A DNA stretch of 64,000 nucleotides from Megalopta genalis (lineage: Eukaryota; Arthropoda; Insecta; Hymenoptera; Halictidae). The notes beneath the pieces were generated by a model. That model worked only from the letters and a program-made list of their open reading frames with translations, did not search any database and was not told the origin of the DNA. The translations under genes and the position numbers were made by a program. Shown here piece by piece: positions 1 through 10,634 of the stretch. The stretch is from the NCBI RefSeq assembly GCF_051020955.1, contig NC_135015.1, forward strand, positions 6,273,616 through 6,337,615. Direction: 5' to 3'. Position 1 is the first letter of the stretch. Each line of letters begins with the position of its first letter.

Positions 1-1227
1 AAATACAAACAACAATTACAAAAATTCATCTCATTCTTACCTTCATCAATTGGCATTTTATGCATATTGTGCAGCATTTATGATATTAGATTTCTGTATA
101 AGAGATCATTTCTGCAATTTCCAAAATAGAAGTGTACTCGTAATTTATAAACGCACACTGTAATCAAAAGATTGAACTCCTTAATGTATAATTTCAAAGA
201 GAAGTTCATTGCATTTGGTCAAATTTGTCGGTATTTGTACTGTTGTGAAATACAATTTTTCTTTTTTATCAAAAATACGTAAAGTCCGTAGTCCAGTAAT
301 TAAAGATGTTCTCAAGTGTTCCAAACTTTGATCAAGATATCAGCAGACATTTCCCTTCAACAATATATTCTTTATAGAGGCTGATAAATTAGTTTATTGA
401 TGTTTCACTTTCGATTAAAAAATTGTTGCTTCTGTTGAATCGAACTCGAGGAAAATTCTCAGGTAGTCTTCAAGATCCTTTTATATTTCCATGATGATGG
501 TGCTGTCAATGACGGATATTGTGGTCCCAAATCCTAATCAAAGCTCTACCATACGAGAGAATGGGGCTAAAACATTAATAGACTTCACACTTTGTCAACT
601 ATCTACAACCGTGTCTAAACACCAGCAACAATTGTTAAAAAATCGATAATCAATCGAAATGGACCCACGGCAACCATACCTTGCGAAGTGCTGAACAATC
701 GATCACCGGCTAATTTGCGATTCGATCGAACTTCGGTCGGTTGCGAACGAAATCGTCAAAGTGGTTAGAGCAACGCGAGGGCGAGGGATGGGGCTGTCAT
801 TGCCGGAAACGGTCGGTTGCATCGAAAGGCAATCGGCGAAGGAAGTGGCCACGAGTGGGCCACCGGTCGACTGGCCAAGCTTTTTCAACTTCGGAGGAGA
901 TCGCCGTTTAAGTGGCGGCCCCGCTAACGATAGTCGAACCCTTCGAGGACTCTGCCGAGCCGGCTCTCGAAGTCGGCCTGCATCTGATGGTAACTTCAAT
1001 CCGTTAATTGGTGTACAACTTTTTTTGCTGTGCTTCTTCTCTTCCTCTTGCCTCCTCGGATGGTCCCTAGCTCCCCTCCCTCCCGCCCTTTACCGTGCAA
1101 GAGGAAGGAAAATTTTTATTAAATTAACAGACGACAGGCGACGTCGTTCGGTGGCTTAACTGAAAAAATGTTCCTCTGCTCTGCAATCCCTCTCCAACCC
1201 TCCACACTTTTGCTATCTGCCTCTGAG

Positions 1228-1268
<41 letters not shown>

Positions 1269-2282
1269 CCTCCGCTCCACCTCCGCACACTTTATCCGCT
1301 CGGCCCCGCTCGTTCTCGACGTTCGTCGCTTGAAAGAACTTCGGAAACTCGTTTAATCGCCAGCCGAGTAATTTTTTAAGCCTTCTCCGGCTGGTCGCTG
1401 GTCAGCAATGAACGCAAACGCGACTTCACCGAGGCCGAACCCTCTTTGACCGTGGAACGTCAAACAGAAAGTAGGCATTTCACGGGTTGCGTCGGAGAGC
1501 AGGACTGCTGATCGCGTCAACGTATAAATTAGTGGATCCGGTGAATTTTAATATTAATCAAAGCGGAGCTATTTGCGAATCGTCGTTGATGAAACGCGGC
1601 TAGAACCACGTTTCAAGGTACTAGGCACGAAAGTGGGGGAAGTGAAGAAACGTGGATGCGGAAAATACGCAAGATATATTTTTATCGTTGTCTAGAATTT
1701 TTGTATTTGAATTGGAACACTGTTAAGACCATGGAAGTTACGGCAATATTGGGTCCAGAATAGTATTATTGTTATTGATTTTCAGTCGCCGGAACGATCA
1801 CTTAGCAATGCAAACGAAAACAATCGGCGTAAAGAGGGACAGAAGCGGCGTGGTTTCGAATCGATTAAAGAAGGAAGTGGATATCACCGGCGGTATTCAA
1901 ATCGATTACAGGACAGCCAATGTAAAAATTATGCAAATGTCGTTTACAAGTGAATGGAACCCTCGCGACGAGCAAGGTTACAATTAAGCGGCAGCCAATT
2001 CAATATCGAGGTCCATTCGACGGAATATTCAACGGGACGGCATTAAGCGTCGACTAGTCCATTTATGCGAAAATGAATCAGCGCTTAATCATGATCATCG
2101 ACTGTCGCATACACTCTGTACGGAAATTAAAATAAATCCTGCTGGCTGATCACTTTCTCTCTAGAAATTGCTGACAATCCAGATTCTCAAGTCAATATTA
2201 AATAATTCTGCAAGCTACACCTGGAAAGTGTGATGAAGATTACGATTCATAATTTCTATTTATAATAAATATGTACACTGAT
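1..2282. other. Non-coding stretch, no gene recognised
   Basis: Positions 1-660 are AT-rich with no recognisable feature. About 670-1640 is a CpG-rich block with overlapping open frames on both strands (703-999 minus, 761-1159 plus). Their translations are arginine/serine/proline-rich and resemble no family I know, so I treat them as chance frames in GC-rich DNA. An open frame at 1769-1987 (72 codons) is likewise unrecognised. I cannot exclude a short exon. Confidence 0.6.
1223..1266. repeat. (GA)n microsatellite
   Basis: An almost pure GA dinucleotide run with a few interruptions at its left end. It sits inside a CpG-rich block. Confidence 0.9.
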
Positions 2283-2286
2283 TTAA

Positions 2287-3025
2287 CACTAAATCTACCA
2301 GAGCAATCAAATAACCGCTTTTCGAACTGTGAGCAAAATTATTACATTCAATGTTTTTCTCAACTTGCTGCACGACTTTTTTTACAATAAATAGCGACTT
2401 AATTTTTATATAGGAAATTGGATATTGCAACAACAAAAAATAAATGAATCCACAATCGCACGTGTTAAAAATATTTGTGGAAACTGTTTATTGGAGAGAC
2501 CCACACCATCAGAAAAAAATACGGCGTATAATAAATTTTATTTTAATTTGAATAACAGTATCTAAATTACTAAAAGGAAATATAAATTGTTCAATTACTA
2601 GTGTCTTCTTTCTAAAGAATGTATATTGTACACGTCTAAAATGCAGAAAATAAAAATTTTCTAATTATTGCGTAAAAGTTATTTCATACTTTATTGCTCA
2701 TGCTAAATTGTCTATTATTTGTAATCAACTGGAAAATAATATAACGTTCATTTCACCACTTTCAGTAGAAATAGGTACAGTAATTTCTTCCTAATTCGCG
2801 CTCAGATTGCACACAAAAATGGACAATTTGGGAAGAGGGGATACGATTATTCGAGCCTTGCAGCTCATTTTTATGGTTACCGATTGTCAACAACTATAAA
2901 ACGAGTTCCAAGGTTCAAGTAATAAAAAAATTCGAATAATTTCCAAGATTGTCTATTTTTGTGCGCAGCCTGAGCGCGAATTGGGGAGAAATTACTATAC
3001 ATGTAGAATGTCAATAGATTTAGTG
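2287..3025. mobile_element. piggyBac-like non-autonomous element, CACTAAATCTA ends
   Basis: The left end reads CACTAAATCTACC directly after TTAA (2283-2286). The right end is the inverted copy, TAGATTTAGTG, directly before TTAA (3026-3029). TTAA target duplication is the hallmark of the piggyBac superfamily. The inverted termini match over about 11 bp. The 739-bp interior is AT-rich and has no transposase frame, so the element would need a transposase in trans. A TA-flanked MITE (2778-2997) lies inside it near the right end and must have inserted later. Removing that MITE leaves an element of about 520 bp. The right TTAA is shared with the next element. Confidence 0.75.
2778..2997. mobile_element. 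TA-flanked MITE, copy 1 of 3
   Basis: A 220-bp element with long inverted termini: CAGTAATTTCTTCC at the left and GGGGAGAAATTACTA at the right, with pairing that extends inward through CGCGCTCAGATTGCACACAAA. It is flanked by TA (2776-2777) and TA (2998-2999), as expected of Tc1/mariner-type elements. It has no coding capacity. Related copies lie at 6442-6646 and 49129-49318. All three share the subterminal block CTCAGATTG.(C/A)ACAAA. It is nested inside the piggyBac-like element 2287-3025. Confidence 0.8.
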
Positions 3026-3029
3026 TTAA

Positions 3030-3247
3030 CACTAGATTTACGGAGCACAAAAAACAGCTGTTTTATATTAGTTTCTAATAGTAACAATAAAACATTTATT
3101 CTGATTTTTAACAAGCGTTATTGTAACGTTTGCTGTAAATTACATATAAATTGAATAAATAACTCATACATGTATCTTCACGATATGAATAATCGTAAAT
3201 TAAAAAATTAGTGACCCGTCATTTTGTCGGGTTCAGTAAATCTAGTG
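3030..3247. mobile_element. piggyBac-like MITE, CACTAGATTTAC ends
   Basis: A 218-bp element that starts CACTAGATTTAC after TTAA (3026-3029) and ends GTAAATCTAGTG before TTAA (3248-3251), a perfect 12-bp terminal inverted repeat. Near the right end is a small hairpin-forming motif, ACCCG...CGGGT. It is non-coding. Its ends resemble those of the adjoining element 2287-3025 (CACTAAATCTA), so both were probably mobilised by related transposases. The two share a single TTAA. Confidence 0.8.
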
Positions 3248-4708
3248 TTAAGTATGTAATAAACAACACAAGTACTTGAATCTCGTTCGCATTTAACAAA
3301 TATATTTTACAGTATAAACAAGTTCGCTGTTCTTGTAGACAGCTTAGATAACGATCACATTTTCCTCGAGCTTTAATCAAAAACATATTAACCATCGATG
3401 TCCCGACTGTGCGTCAGCCATCAGATTCTAAACTTAACCGAATAAAATTACATTTCGAGCGAACGCCACTATGTAAGATTCCGAGCACGGATACATCTCT
3501 TAAGCAGGCTTTGCTTAAAGCATCGATGGAATTACCGGTGGCTGATGAGTTTAGCAGAAGGGATAGACGAGATGAGAGGTTTCTCCTCCCTCTTCACCTT
3601 CGTGTTTCTTCGCATATCGGTCTCGCCCTTCCCGTCTGTTCTATCTCGTGGCAAAGCGTGTTCTGCCGCGTCAAGGAACCGCGTTGATATAGGCCTTCGT
3701 ACCCTCTGTCTTTATATTTCATCGTTAATATCATCGCGGTAACTCCTATCTCACAACACCTCGTAACTTCGAAAGAAACCTGCTAATTGCTGTCACACAC
3801 AAACTCCGCAGAATATGTGTGGTTGAAATAACGTATACTAACAGAAAAGCGTACACGAACAAATAATGGTTCACAGTAAAGAAACCGGCATGAGAGTGAA
3901 ATTATTCTGAAGAAGAGGAAAATATTTGAAGATTAAAAATTAATATACATGATTTAATAAATACTTGGTTTGAAGGTTCGGAGCATCATCAACCACCTAA
4001 AACGATTTGTAATAGCTACTTTTTTTTTTAAATGCAGTAAAATCTAATAAAAAGGATATTAATAAAATTATACATACTTATCTTTAACCCTTCAGATTTT
4101 CTATCATAATATCTCGTATCATTGTTTCCATTGATGAGAATACGTTTTTAGTTATTAATGGCGGCAAAGTGTAGAGTATCGCAAATGCATTCGACAGAGA
4201 GTACGATAGATAAGCTGATTACTTAACGATTGCGTCCATAAAACGAACAATTCAGGTGCTCGAACAGGATCGCTCGATCCTGTCGCGATCGTATAAGCCT
4301 CTGACTCCTCGCACCGACCTTCATCTACATATGTTCTCGTCAGCTGCTCTTTGTTTCCGGAATAAGAGCTCATTACGAATGCAAAACCGTCCATTCATAT
4401 TCAAAATTTTATATCTCGGCCGCGTTCCCGCGGCGGGGCTAATTTATTCGGCTTCGATCCGTGCCGCGACAAATCCAACGACTCTAGTCGTTCCTCTCGA
4501 ACCGCCTCCTCTTCCCTCTCCTCTTCCTCCCTCTGCTTTCTTTCGCGGCCATTAATAACGGGCTTTTTTTTATTGCCCGGCCCACTCCGACTCCAGATCA
4601 ATTTTTACGATCGAAGGAATTGATGCCAGGTGACGTTTTGCTGCGGCTGGAAAGAATCTCGATGGCACAACGAGTCGAAGAAATTTTTGAATTACTGCAC
4701 TAGTGTCT

Positions 4709-4860
4709 TTATTATTATTATTATTATTATTATTATGGTTATTATTATCATTGTTATTATTATTATGGTTATTATTATTGTTATTGTTGTCGTTATTGTT
4801 GTTATTAATATTGCTATTATTATTGTTATTATTGCTATCTATTTCGTTTATTTATTTATT
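4709..4860. repeat. (ATT)n microsatellite, interrupted
   Basis: About 150 bp of ATT trinucleotides with GTT, ATC and GCT interruptions. Two overlapping open frames here (4630-4920 and 4703-4924) translate to runs of isoleucine or leucine and are artefacts of the repeat. Confidence 0.9.
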
Positions 4861-5370
4861 TATTTATGTACGGCTGATGTACCTTTTGCTTTACACAAAA
4901 AGATTAACAAGTATGCATAAGTAGTATTATTACAAGAAAGTACGAAATGTAGAATGACATAGCGAAGGAGATCGCATCTTTGAAGACGCATTGCAAGCAG
5001 AAGAAATCGACTATTTTATAATGCTAATTAGTATTTATATGAATACGCATTCAAGAGAAAATCCAAATCCCGATCGCAACGAGCAGATAGAAGAATATAA
5101 CTTATAAAGATTTGGAAAAAAATAAAATCATTCTATGTAATTTTGAATCCGCTTGTTCATTTTATAGCCAAATATGAGCTTGGCTATAAATTATTTTTAT
5201 AACATCAATGAAACTATTTTAGCATGTAATAAAATGTTTCGTTTGATTTCTCAAAACAACTATTAATGTAATGAATACAATTTTAGGAATTCTAATATCG
5301 ATGTTGCTTTAATATTGTAGAACAGAATTGTGCAAAAAGTAATCTGATTCATTATTAACCACTCTAACCC

Positions 5371-5490
5371 GTTAGCTATTCTAAATTATTATAGATTAGT
5401 TACAACTCGTTAGTTACTATAACTAATTTATAATAATTGGATAAGAAACTATTCTAACTAATTTATAAATTATTACATGTAACTAAGTAG
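5371..5490. repeat. Degenerate tandem repeat, about 37-bp period
   Basis: Three diverged units begin near 5371 (GTTAGCTATTCTAAATTATT), 5409 (GTTAGTTACTATAACTAATT) and 5446 (AAACTATTCTAACTAATTTA). They share the core ACTAATTTATAA. AT-richness makes chance similarity possible. Confidence 0.4.
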
Positions 5491-6441
5491 TTATAATTGT
5501 TACTCACTAATCAAATTACTTTTTGATCAACTCTGCAGTATAACCCTAGGAACCACAGAATAAGTCATTACTATAGAAAATGTTTATATTATAGAAACAG
5601 GAGCCAACTTTCTCCCAGATGTAATCAATCTTCTCCCATTTTCAGATTAATAAACCCCTCTATTAATTACGATCGATTGCTGAAATAATTTATCGAGGAC
5701 CGAGATTTGAATACCCCTTTGATTCTCCAGTATGATCGGCGTTAAACTGGCGCGGCTTAGATGCGTGTAAACTAATATCACCGAGCGGCGTACACGCGGG
5801 AAAGACGAATCGCGAGGGGTAGGTTTCGCGCGCGCGGTGGAATCATTATAAATAGTCATAATTACAACAGTCGCGCGTGCCTAATTCAATTAGGCTGATT
5901 AACGTTGTACGTTGTAACTTCTCCCCGGTTTCGCCCTTCTGCCCGTGGTTCGGTAGACGGCGGGAAAGAGAGGCAGAGAGCGACGACTATAGAGAGGAGC
6001 AGCTCCGGTCTGGCTGGCGTGTTCTGGTTGGTGTATGGTGGTGTGCGCGGCCGGGCAGAGCGCGTAAAATATACCCCGTATCCTGGCCAGGATCCCAGGA
6101 CCACGCCGCCACGGTATTATGCTTATGCATAGACAAGTTATAGCCCGGTTAATATGATTATCTCTTCGACGAGAGGCAAAGCCAGTTAAAGAGAAACGGA
6201 GGGAGAAAGGAAACGAGGTGCATAGCCCGATGCGTTGCCCGGGATCTGGCTCAACCGCGTCGAACCGACGAGTTCCGACTGTATGCATATATTATGCATG
6301 CACTCTGGACTATCGAATCTCCGATTTTCTCGGCGACTGTCCAGCTTGATGCCGAACCGCACGGTTTTTATCGATCTTACTTCGGTTACTCGATTATTGC
6401 ACGTGAAAAGATGCGTTTTGCTCATCAGCTTCAATTAATTA

Positions 6442-6646
6442 CAGCAAGTTCTCCCTAATTGACGTTCAGATTGTACACAAAAAAGGGACAATTTGGACAA
6501 AGAAACTACGATTACGGTTGTTTTTATAGTTGTTTTATAACCGATAACTATGAAAACGAGCCGCAAGGCTCGAATAATTGTATCTTCTCTGCCCAAAATG
6601 TCCATTTTCGTGTACAATCTGAGCGTAAATTGGGGAGAATTTATTG
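6442..6646. mobile_element. TA-flanked MITE, copy 2 of 3
   Basis: A 205-bp relative of 2778-2997. The left end is CAGCAAGTTCTCCCTAATTG and the right end is CAATTTACGCTCAGATTG read on the opposite strand. The termini pair through TTCAGATTGTACACAAAA. The left flank is TA (6440-6441). The right flank is CA, consistent with a mutated TA. Short open frames across it (6435-6662 minus, 6459-6668 plus) come from the repeat and are not genes. Confidence 0.75.
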
Positions 6647-6648
6647 CA

Positions 6649-7127
6649 CTGATTTTACGCAATATTGATAATAGCTGCTTCTTACATTTGCGAATTAGTG
6701 CTTGTTCAAGTAATTGTATCTTGTCCTTTTATTTTTTAAGGACGTCTCTGATATGTTGCCGCCAGAATGAATTACTAAATGATTAGAACGTGATTCATAA
6801 ATAGTAGACAGCAAAAATGAATAGGCGACATATGAACCTGTGAAAACATTAGAACAGACATTTGAAAATATTGTTACACTATTTTTGATTCATTAGAAAG
6901 AAGAATACATTTCTATTGAATTTCAGTTCCCGCGAACTCAATTAGAAAAGTCTGACAGTGTACCTTGCACGTTTCTTTCAGAAGTCAACTGTGAGAAGCA
7001 AAATTCACGCGATCGAAAGATTTGTATTGCCTTTTAGAACCAAATTTATAACAGATATATCGATTTAAAAAAAATTGTGACGAGATTTTGATCTTGATAA
7101 CAAGGTTGCATTTTGTTCTCTGTAATC
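6649..7127. other. AT-rich spacer
   Basis: I see no gene, repeat or regulatory motif worth naming between the MITE and the solo LTR. Confidence 0.6.
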
Positions 7128-7132
7128 GTAAT

Positions 7133-7475
7133 TGTTGGTATATACAACGATACACACACACATACACACACACATGTCTACAGGGGCAATAAATAAAGGT
7201 ACAACCCCGAGCTTCATAAATGCAGGTACAAGCCCGACCTTCTGAAGGAATAGTATAAAAGGACTGCACGTTCCAGTGCGAGTAGCTACTTCCCATAGAA
7301 CTACAGAGGCGTTCGTCAGCCTAGAAGACGATCAGTCAGACAGTATCTCCGCGACTTCACATACAGTCACTCTTCTTCACACAAAGTACATTTTATATCC
7401 GCTAGATGCTTTATTAAACACTGTATCATATTTGTATTGCATTATTAGTAAATAAACAATTAGCAAATTCCAACA
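7133..7475 (+). mobile_element. Solo LTR of an LTR retrotransposon
   Basis: A 343-bp segment begins TGTTGG and ends CCAACA, the short inverted TG...CA termini of an LTR. It is flanked on both sides by the same five bases, GTAAT (7128-7132 and 7476-7480), a perfect target-site duplication. It contains a TATA box (TATAAAA, 7254-7260), a polyadenylation signal AATAAA (7451-7456) in the right order, and a 17-bp near-direct repeat in the presumed U3 (GGTACAACCCCGAGCTT, then GGTACAAGCCCGACCTT). No primer-binding site or gag/pol follows, so this is a recombined solo LTR. A 5-bp duplication fits Gypsy, BEL/Pao or Copia; I cannot say which. Confidence 0.8.
7254..7260 (+). promoter_or_regulatory. TATA box of the solo LTR
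   Basis: TATAAAA followed by GG lies about 120 bp into the LTR, where the U3/R boundary is expected about 30 bp further on. It may still start transcription into the flanking DNA on the plus strand. Confidence 0.55.
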
Positions 7476-7480
7476 GTAAT

Positions 7481-10260
7481 GATACGATGATGCACGCTTC
7501 CAATGTCCGTGACTGAACCGAAACGCGTACAGGTGTGCGAAGAATTAACATCTCGAATGTAATGCTTGCAGAGAAAAAAGCGAAGCGAAAGAGTGGAGCG
7601 CGTTTTTCAAGGCAAACAGCGTAACCTACTTATCTAATTCGCTCCCTCTTTAGCCGTAAAGACGTGCCGAGTAAACGTAGCGTGATAATGAAAGCGGGTG
7701 TTTAGTCAGGACTTCCGGCCGAGTCGTTCTCTTTGCACCTTTCTCTTTTCGCCTCGGGGCTGTTTACATCCCTCTCGTTCCCACTGTTCTCCACCCCGGT
7801 CGTATCTACACCGGTGGGGAGGCGGCATGCATCGGAAGTCGTACTTCATTAAGTCGGTAACACTTCTTCCAGCCGCGTTACTCATCCCTTTCGGGTAGAC
7901 GGGACTCTATGAGCGAAGGCGAGGATCGAGAGGGAGTAAGATTAATTGCATTCCGTCAAGAGAGGAGGCGTATTTTAAACGAAACCGCCGGTGCCTCCCG
8001 CTGAAACGACGCGCCTCTCCGAGGAGACTGAAAGGAACGGATCGAGAGAGGATTGAGGGGGCTAAGGAAGGCAGAGGAGGAAAACGACAAGCTCTGCGAA
8101 GAGGAAAGACGAGATGGAGTTGTGAGCAGAGCGGGATTCCTGCCACCGATGGAAGAAGAGGACCCCGTTCGCGGCACCAAAGAGAACCCCGAAAGAGAGG
8201 GTGGAACGGGGAGCCAAGAGAGGAGACACCGCCTAAGGCCTTGTTGTATTTATCATATAATTACCATAATAGAGCCTCGAACCACCCGTCGCCACCTCCC
8301 ACCCTTCGACCCTCCTTCTCCCACCCTGCAGGACCAACCACCGCCCTCAACCACCTCAGTTCTAACAGCCGCAACCGCAAATTGGAAACTCTCGAATACA
8401 TTTTCCCTTCGTTGCTCTCTCGTTCTTCTCGCCCGAAATTGTTACCCGTAGGATGTCGGTCGCTTCGACGACCGAGAGAATGTTAACGACGCGGATCATC
8501 GGGACCCACGCACTGAATCCCTGAACCTGAAATCTTCAGCGGTGCTTCATTTCCCCCGGAATTATTTTTCCAGCTTCGAATTCATCGCTTTATCATCCAT
8601 TGCTGGGGCAAAATATTTTTATTCTATCACTGATTACTGATAAATTATTCACGGTGTGTTAACCACCTATATGGGGGATTTTTAAAATACTAAATATTTG
8701 TCTACAGTTCTATGATGGTACACCAATTTTAATATTTTACGGACGAGGATTTTAGAAAGTGCTGAGAATATTTTCTTTAGAGTTCTCCAGTAGGTGTCGA
8801 TAACTTAAATAATGTTAAATTTGAACAATATATTCTGATCAAATCATAATATATGCTTGCAACTTTTGAAAGGAGGTGTACACTTTTGACGTCGTCAATG
8901 TCTCGACATCGATTTTCAAAGAGTCAATAATTAGCGAACAAGAAAACTGTGTCCCGATGTTTTATAATTTAAATGAACTCTCGCATCCAAATTCGATTCG
9001 AACTTGCTGGAAATAATGCGAAACCCATTCAAAAGAACCCATTACAGAATTGTTATTGGAATACGAGTGTGCCAAGGTGGCCTGCCCTCAATCTAACTTC
9101 TCGCTAATTTCCGGCAGAAAGTAAATAAGCAATTTCTGCGGGCGCAGTGCGAGCCGGGGTCGTACGCTTTTCAAAATTTCATTTCTCCAGAGGATTTCGT
9201 CCGGTGGTAAAAATTCGCAGACCTGTCTGATCCTCCAGGACCCCAACGACTGTTCGTTCGCGCGGGATCTCGCGACGCATACGTTATTTTCAGGCAAACT
9301 TTTCGCGAGTGGCTTTCTTTTTTCAGTTTGACGATACGGCGACGAAGAGAATGTGGAGGAGGGGAGGAGGATGAGAACGGTGGCGTCAGTGGATGGAGCA
9401 ATTTATATCGATGGCTTATTCTCCCTGGCTCCGCGATCGGTCCCGAATCTATTTTCAAGGTCTATTTCGAGTCGTTTGTATCCTTTCCTCGCGATATTGG
9501 CTACGACATCGAGCTAAAGCACGACAGGGCTCCGAAGATGGCTGCTTATGGTTCTCTCGTCTGGTCGTTTCGTTTCAACCACCCTGCGACCGAGTGGCAC
9601 GCGCAATATCCTTTTCCGCTGCTGATAGTTCTCCTTGGTGATTCCTTTCAATAAGGGTATTTTTCTTCCAGCTTTCTTACTACTGTTCCATTAAGGCGCC
9701 GGTGTATATTCTGCGCGGATAACTTATCGGTGCTTACGGACCTCTAAATCAGCTTTATTCCGCGGTAATATGAAGCCGCCGCTCGGTTATAGTTCGGGGG
9801 AGATTTAAAAATTTCGTACGGTTGACTCGCGGGTTTTATAGATCAACGGAGCAGTATTGATGATTCAGAATTTATGCGGGAGGAGACTGTTTTCCGAATC
9901 CGCCTCCAATTTGATCGCTGTATTTGGAGTGAGCTTAAAATACATCGCTTTTCTTCCTGTGTAGAGAAAATGAAAACAATACCGTTTGGCGTACATTTGA
10001 AGTTATTACAAGACTGCGGATGATCGCTAATGACCAGAAAGTCGATGCGACATTAAACACCAAAGAAAGACTGTGGATATTTAATCACTTCGATCATCTG
10101 AAAATAGTATATTCGCGTTCTTAAAATTATATATTTTAACGAACTACTTAGAAAAAGAGAAAATGTTCTTTATAAGCTAATTATTATCTCCACACCTGAC
10201 AACGATTCAACAATTTTTCCATTCCATTTTCAGAAAGACATTTACTTTTGACATCAAAAA
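7481..10260. other. Non-coding stretch, no gene recognised
   Basis: There are CpG-rich blocks at about 7560-8560 and 9060-9960 with AT-rich sequence between. The plus strand is purine-rich at about 8040-8235 and then pyrimidine-rich at about 8280-8450. That skew produces the 132-codon frame 8053-8451 and opposing minus-strand frames, none protein-like. Open frames at 9171-9458 (minus) and 9328-9654 (plus) overlap on opposite strands and are not recognised. Confidence 0.55.
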
Positions 10261-10634
10261 CTGTTTCACCTAGTAAATGATCGTTCAGATAAATAAAATG
10301 ACATGTGGTAACTATAAAACCTGAAAGCAGCACAGACTTTCTTGATCATTGTAGCTGGAAGCGTTTATTTTTCTACGAATAAACTGGCTAATCAAAACGT
10401 TCACGAGGCACGTTCGTCAGTATCGATTACTCGCGGACGTATTCACACTGTTTCACCTAGTAAATGATCGTCCAGATAAATAAAATGACATGTGGTAACT
10501 ATAAAATCTGAAAGCAGCACAGACTTTCTTGATCATTGTGGCCAGAAGCGCTTATTTCTCTACGAATAGACAGGCTAATCAGAACGTTCGCGAGGCAAGT
10601 TCGTCAGTATCGATTACTCGCGGACGTATTCACA
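10261..10634. repeat. Tandem duplication, two 187-bp units
   Basis: Unit 1 (10261-10447) and unit 2 (10448-10634) both begin CTGTTTCACCTAGTAAATGA and end GGACGTATTCACA. By eye they differ at about a dozen positions with no gaps, mostly transitions. Each unit contains a TATAAAA-like motif (AACTATAAAA) followed about 30 bp later by TTGATCATTGT. The period is not a multiple of three. The stretch from TTGATCATTG onwards is open in both units for about 40 codons, but most codon differences change the residue, so coding constraint is not evident. Confidence 0.9.

Larger units (their letters stand above)
3252..6439. other. Non-coding stretch, no gene recognised
   Basis: CpG-rich blocks at about 3400-3760, 4240-4680 and 5740-6380 alternate with AT-rich sequence. 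The GC-rich block near 5880-6290 is open in several frames on both strands (for example 5899-6288 minus and 5877-6143 plus). That is typical of stop-poor GC-rich DNA and not of one gene. No domain or signal peptide is recognisable. Two repeats inside it are listed separately. Confidence 0.55.
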
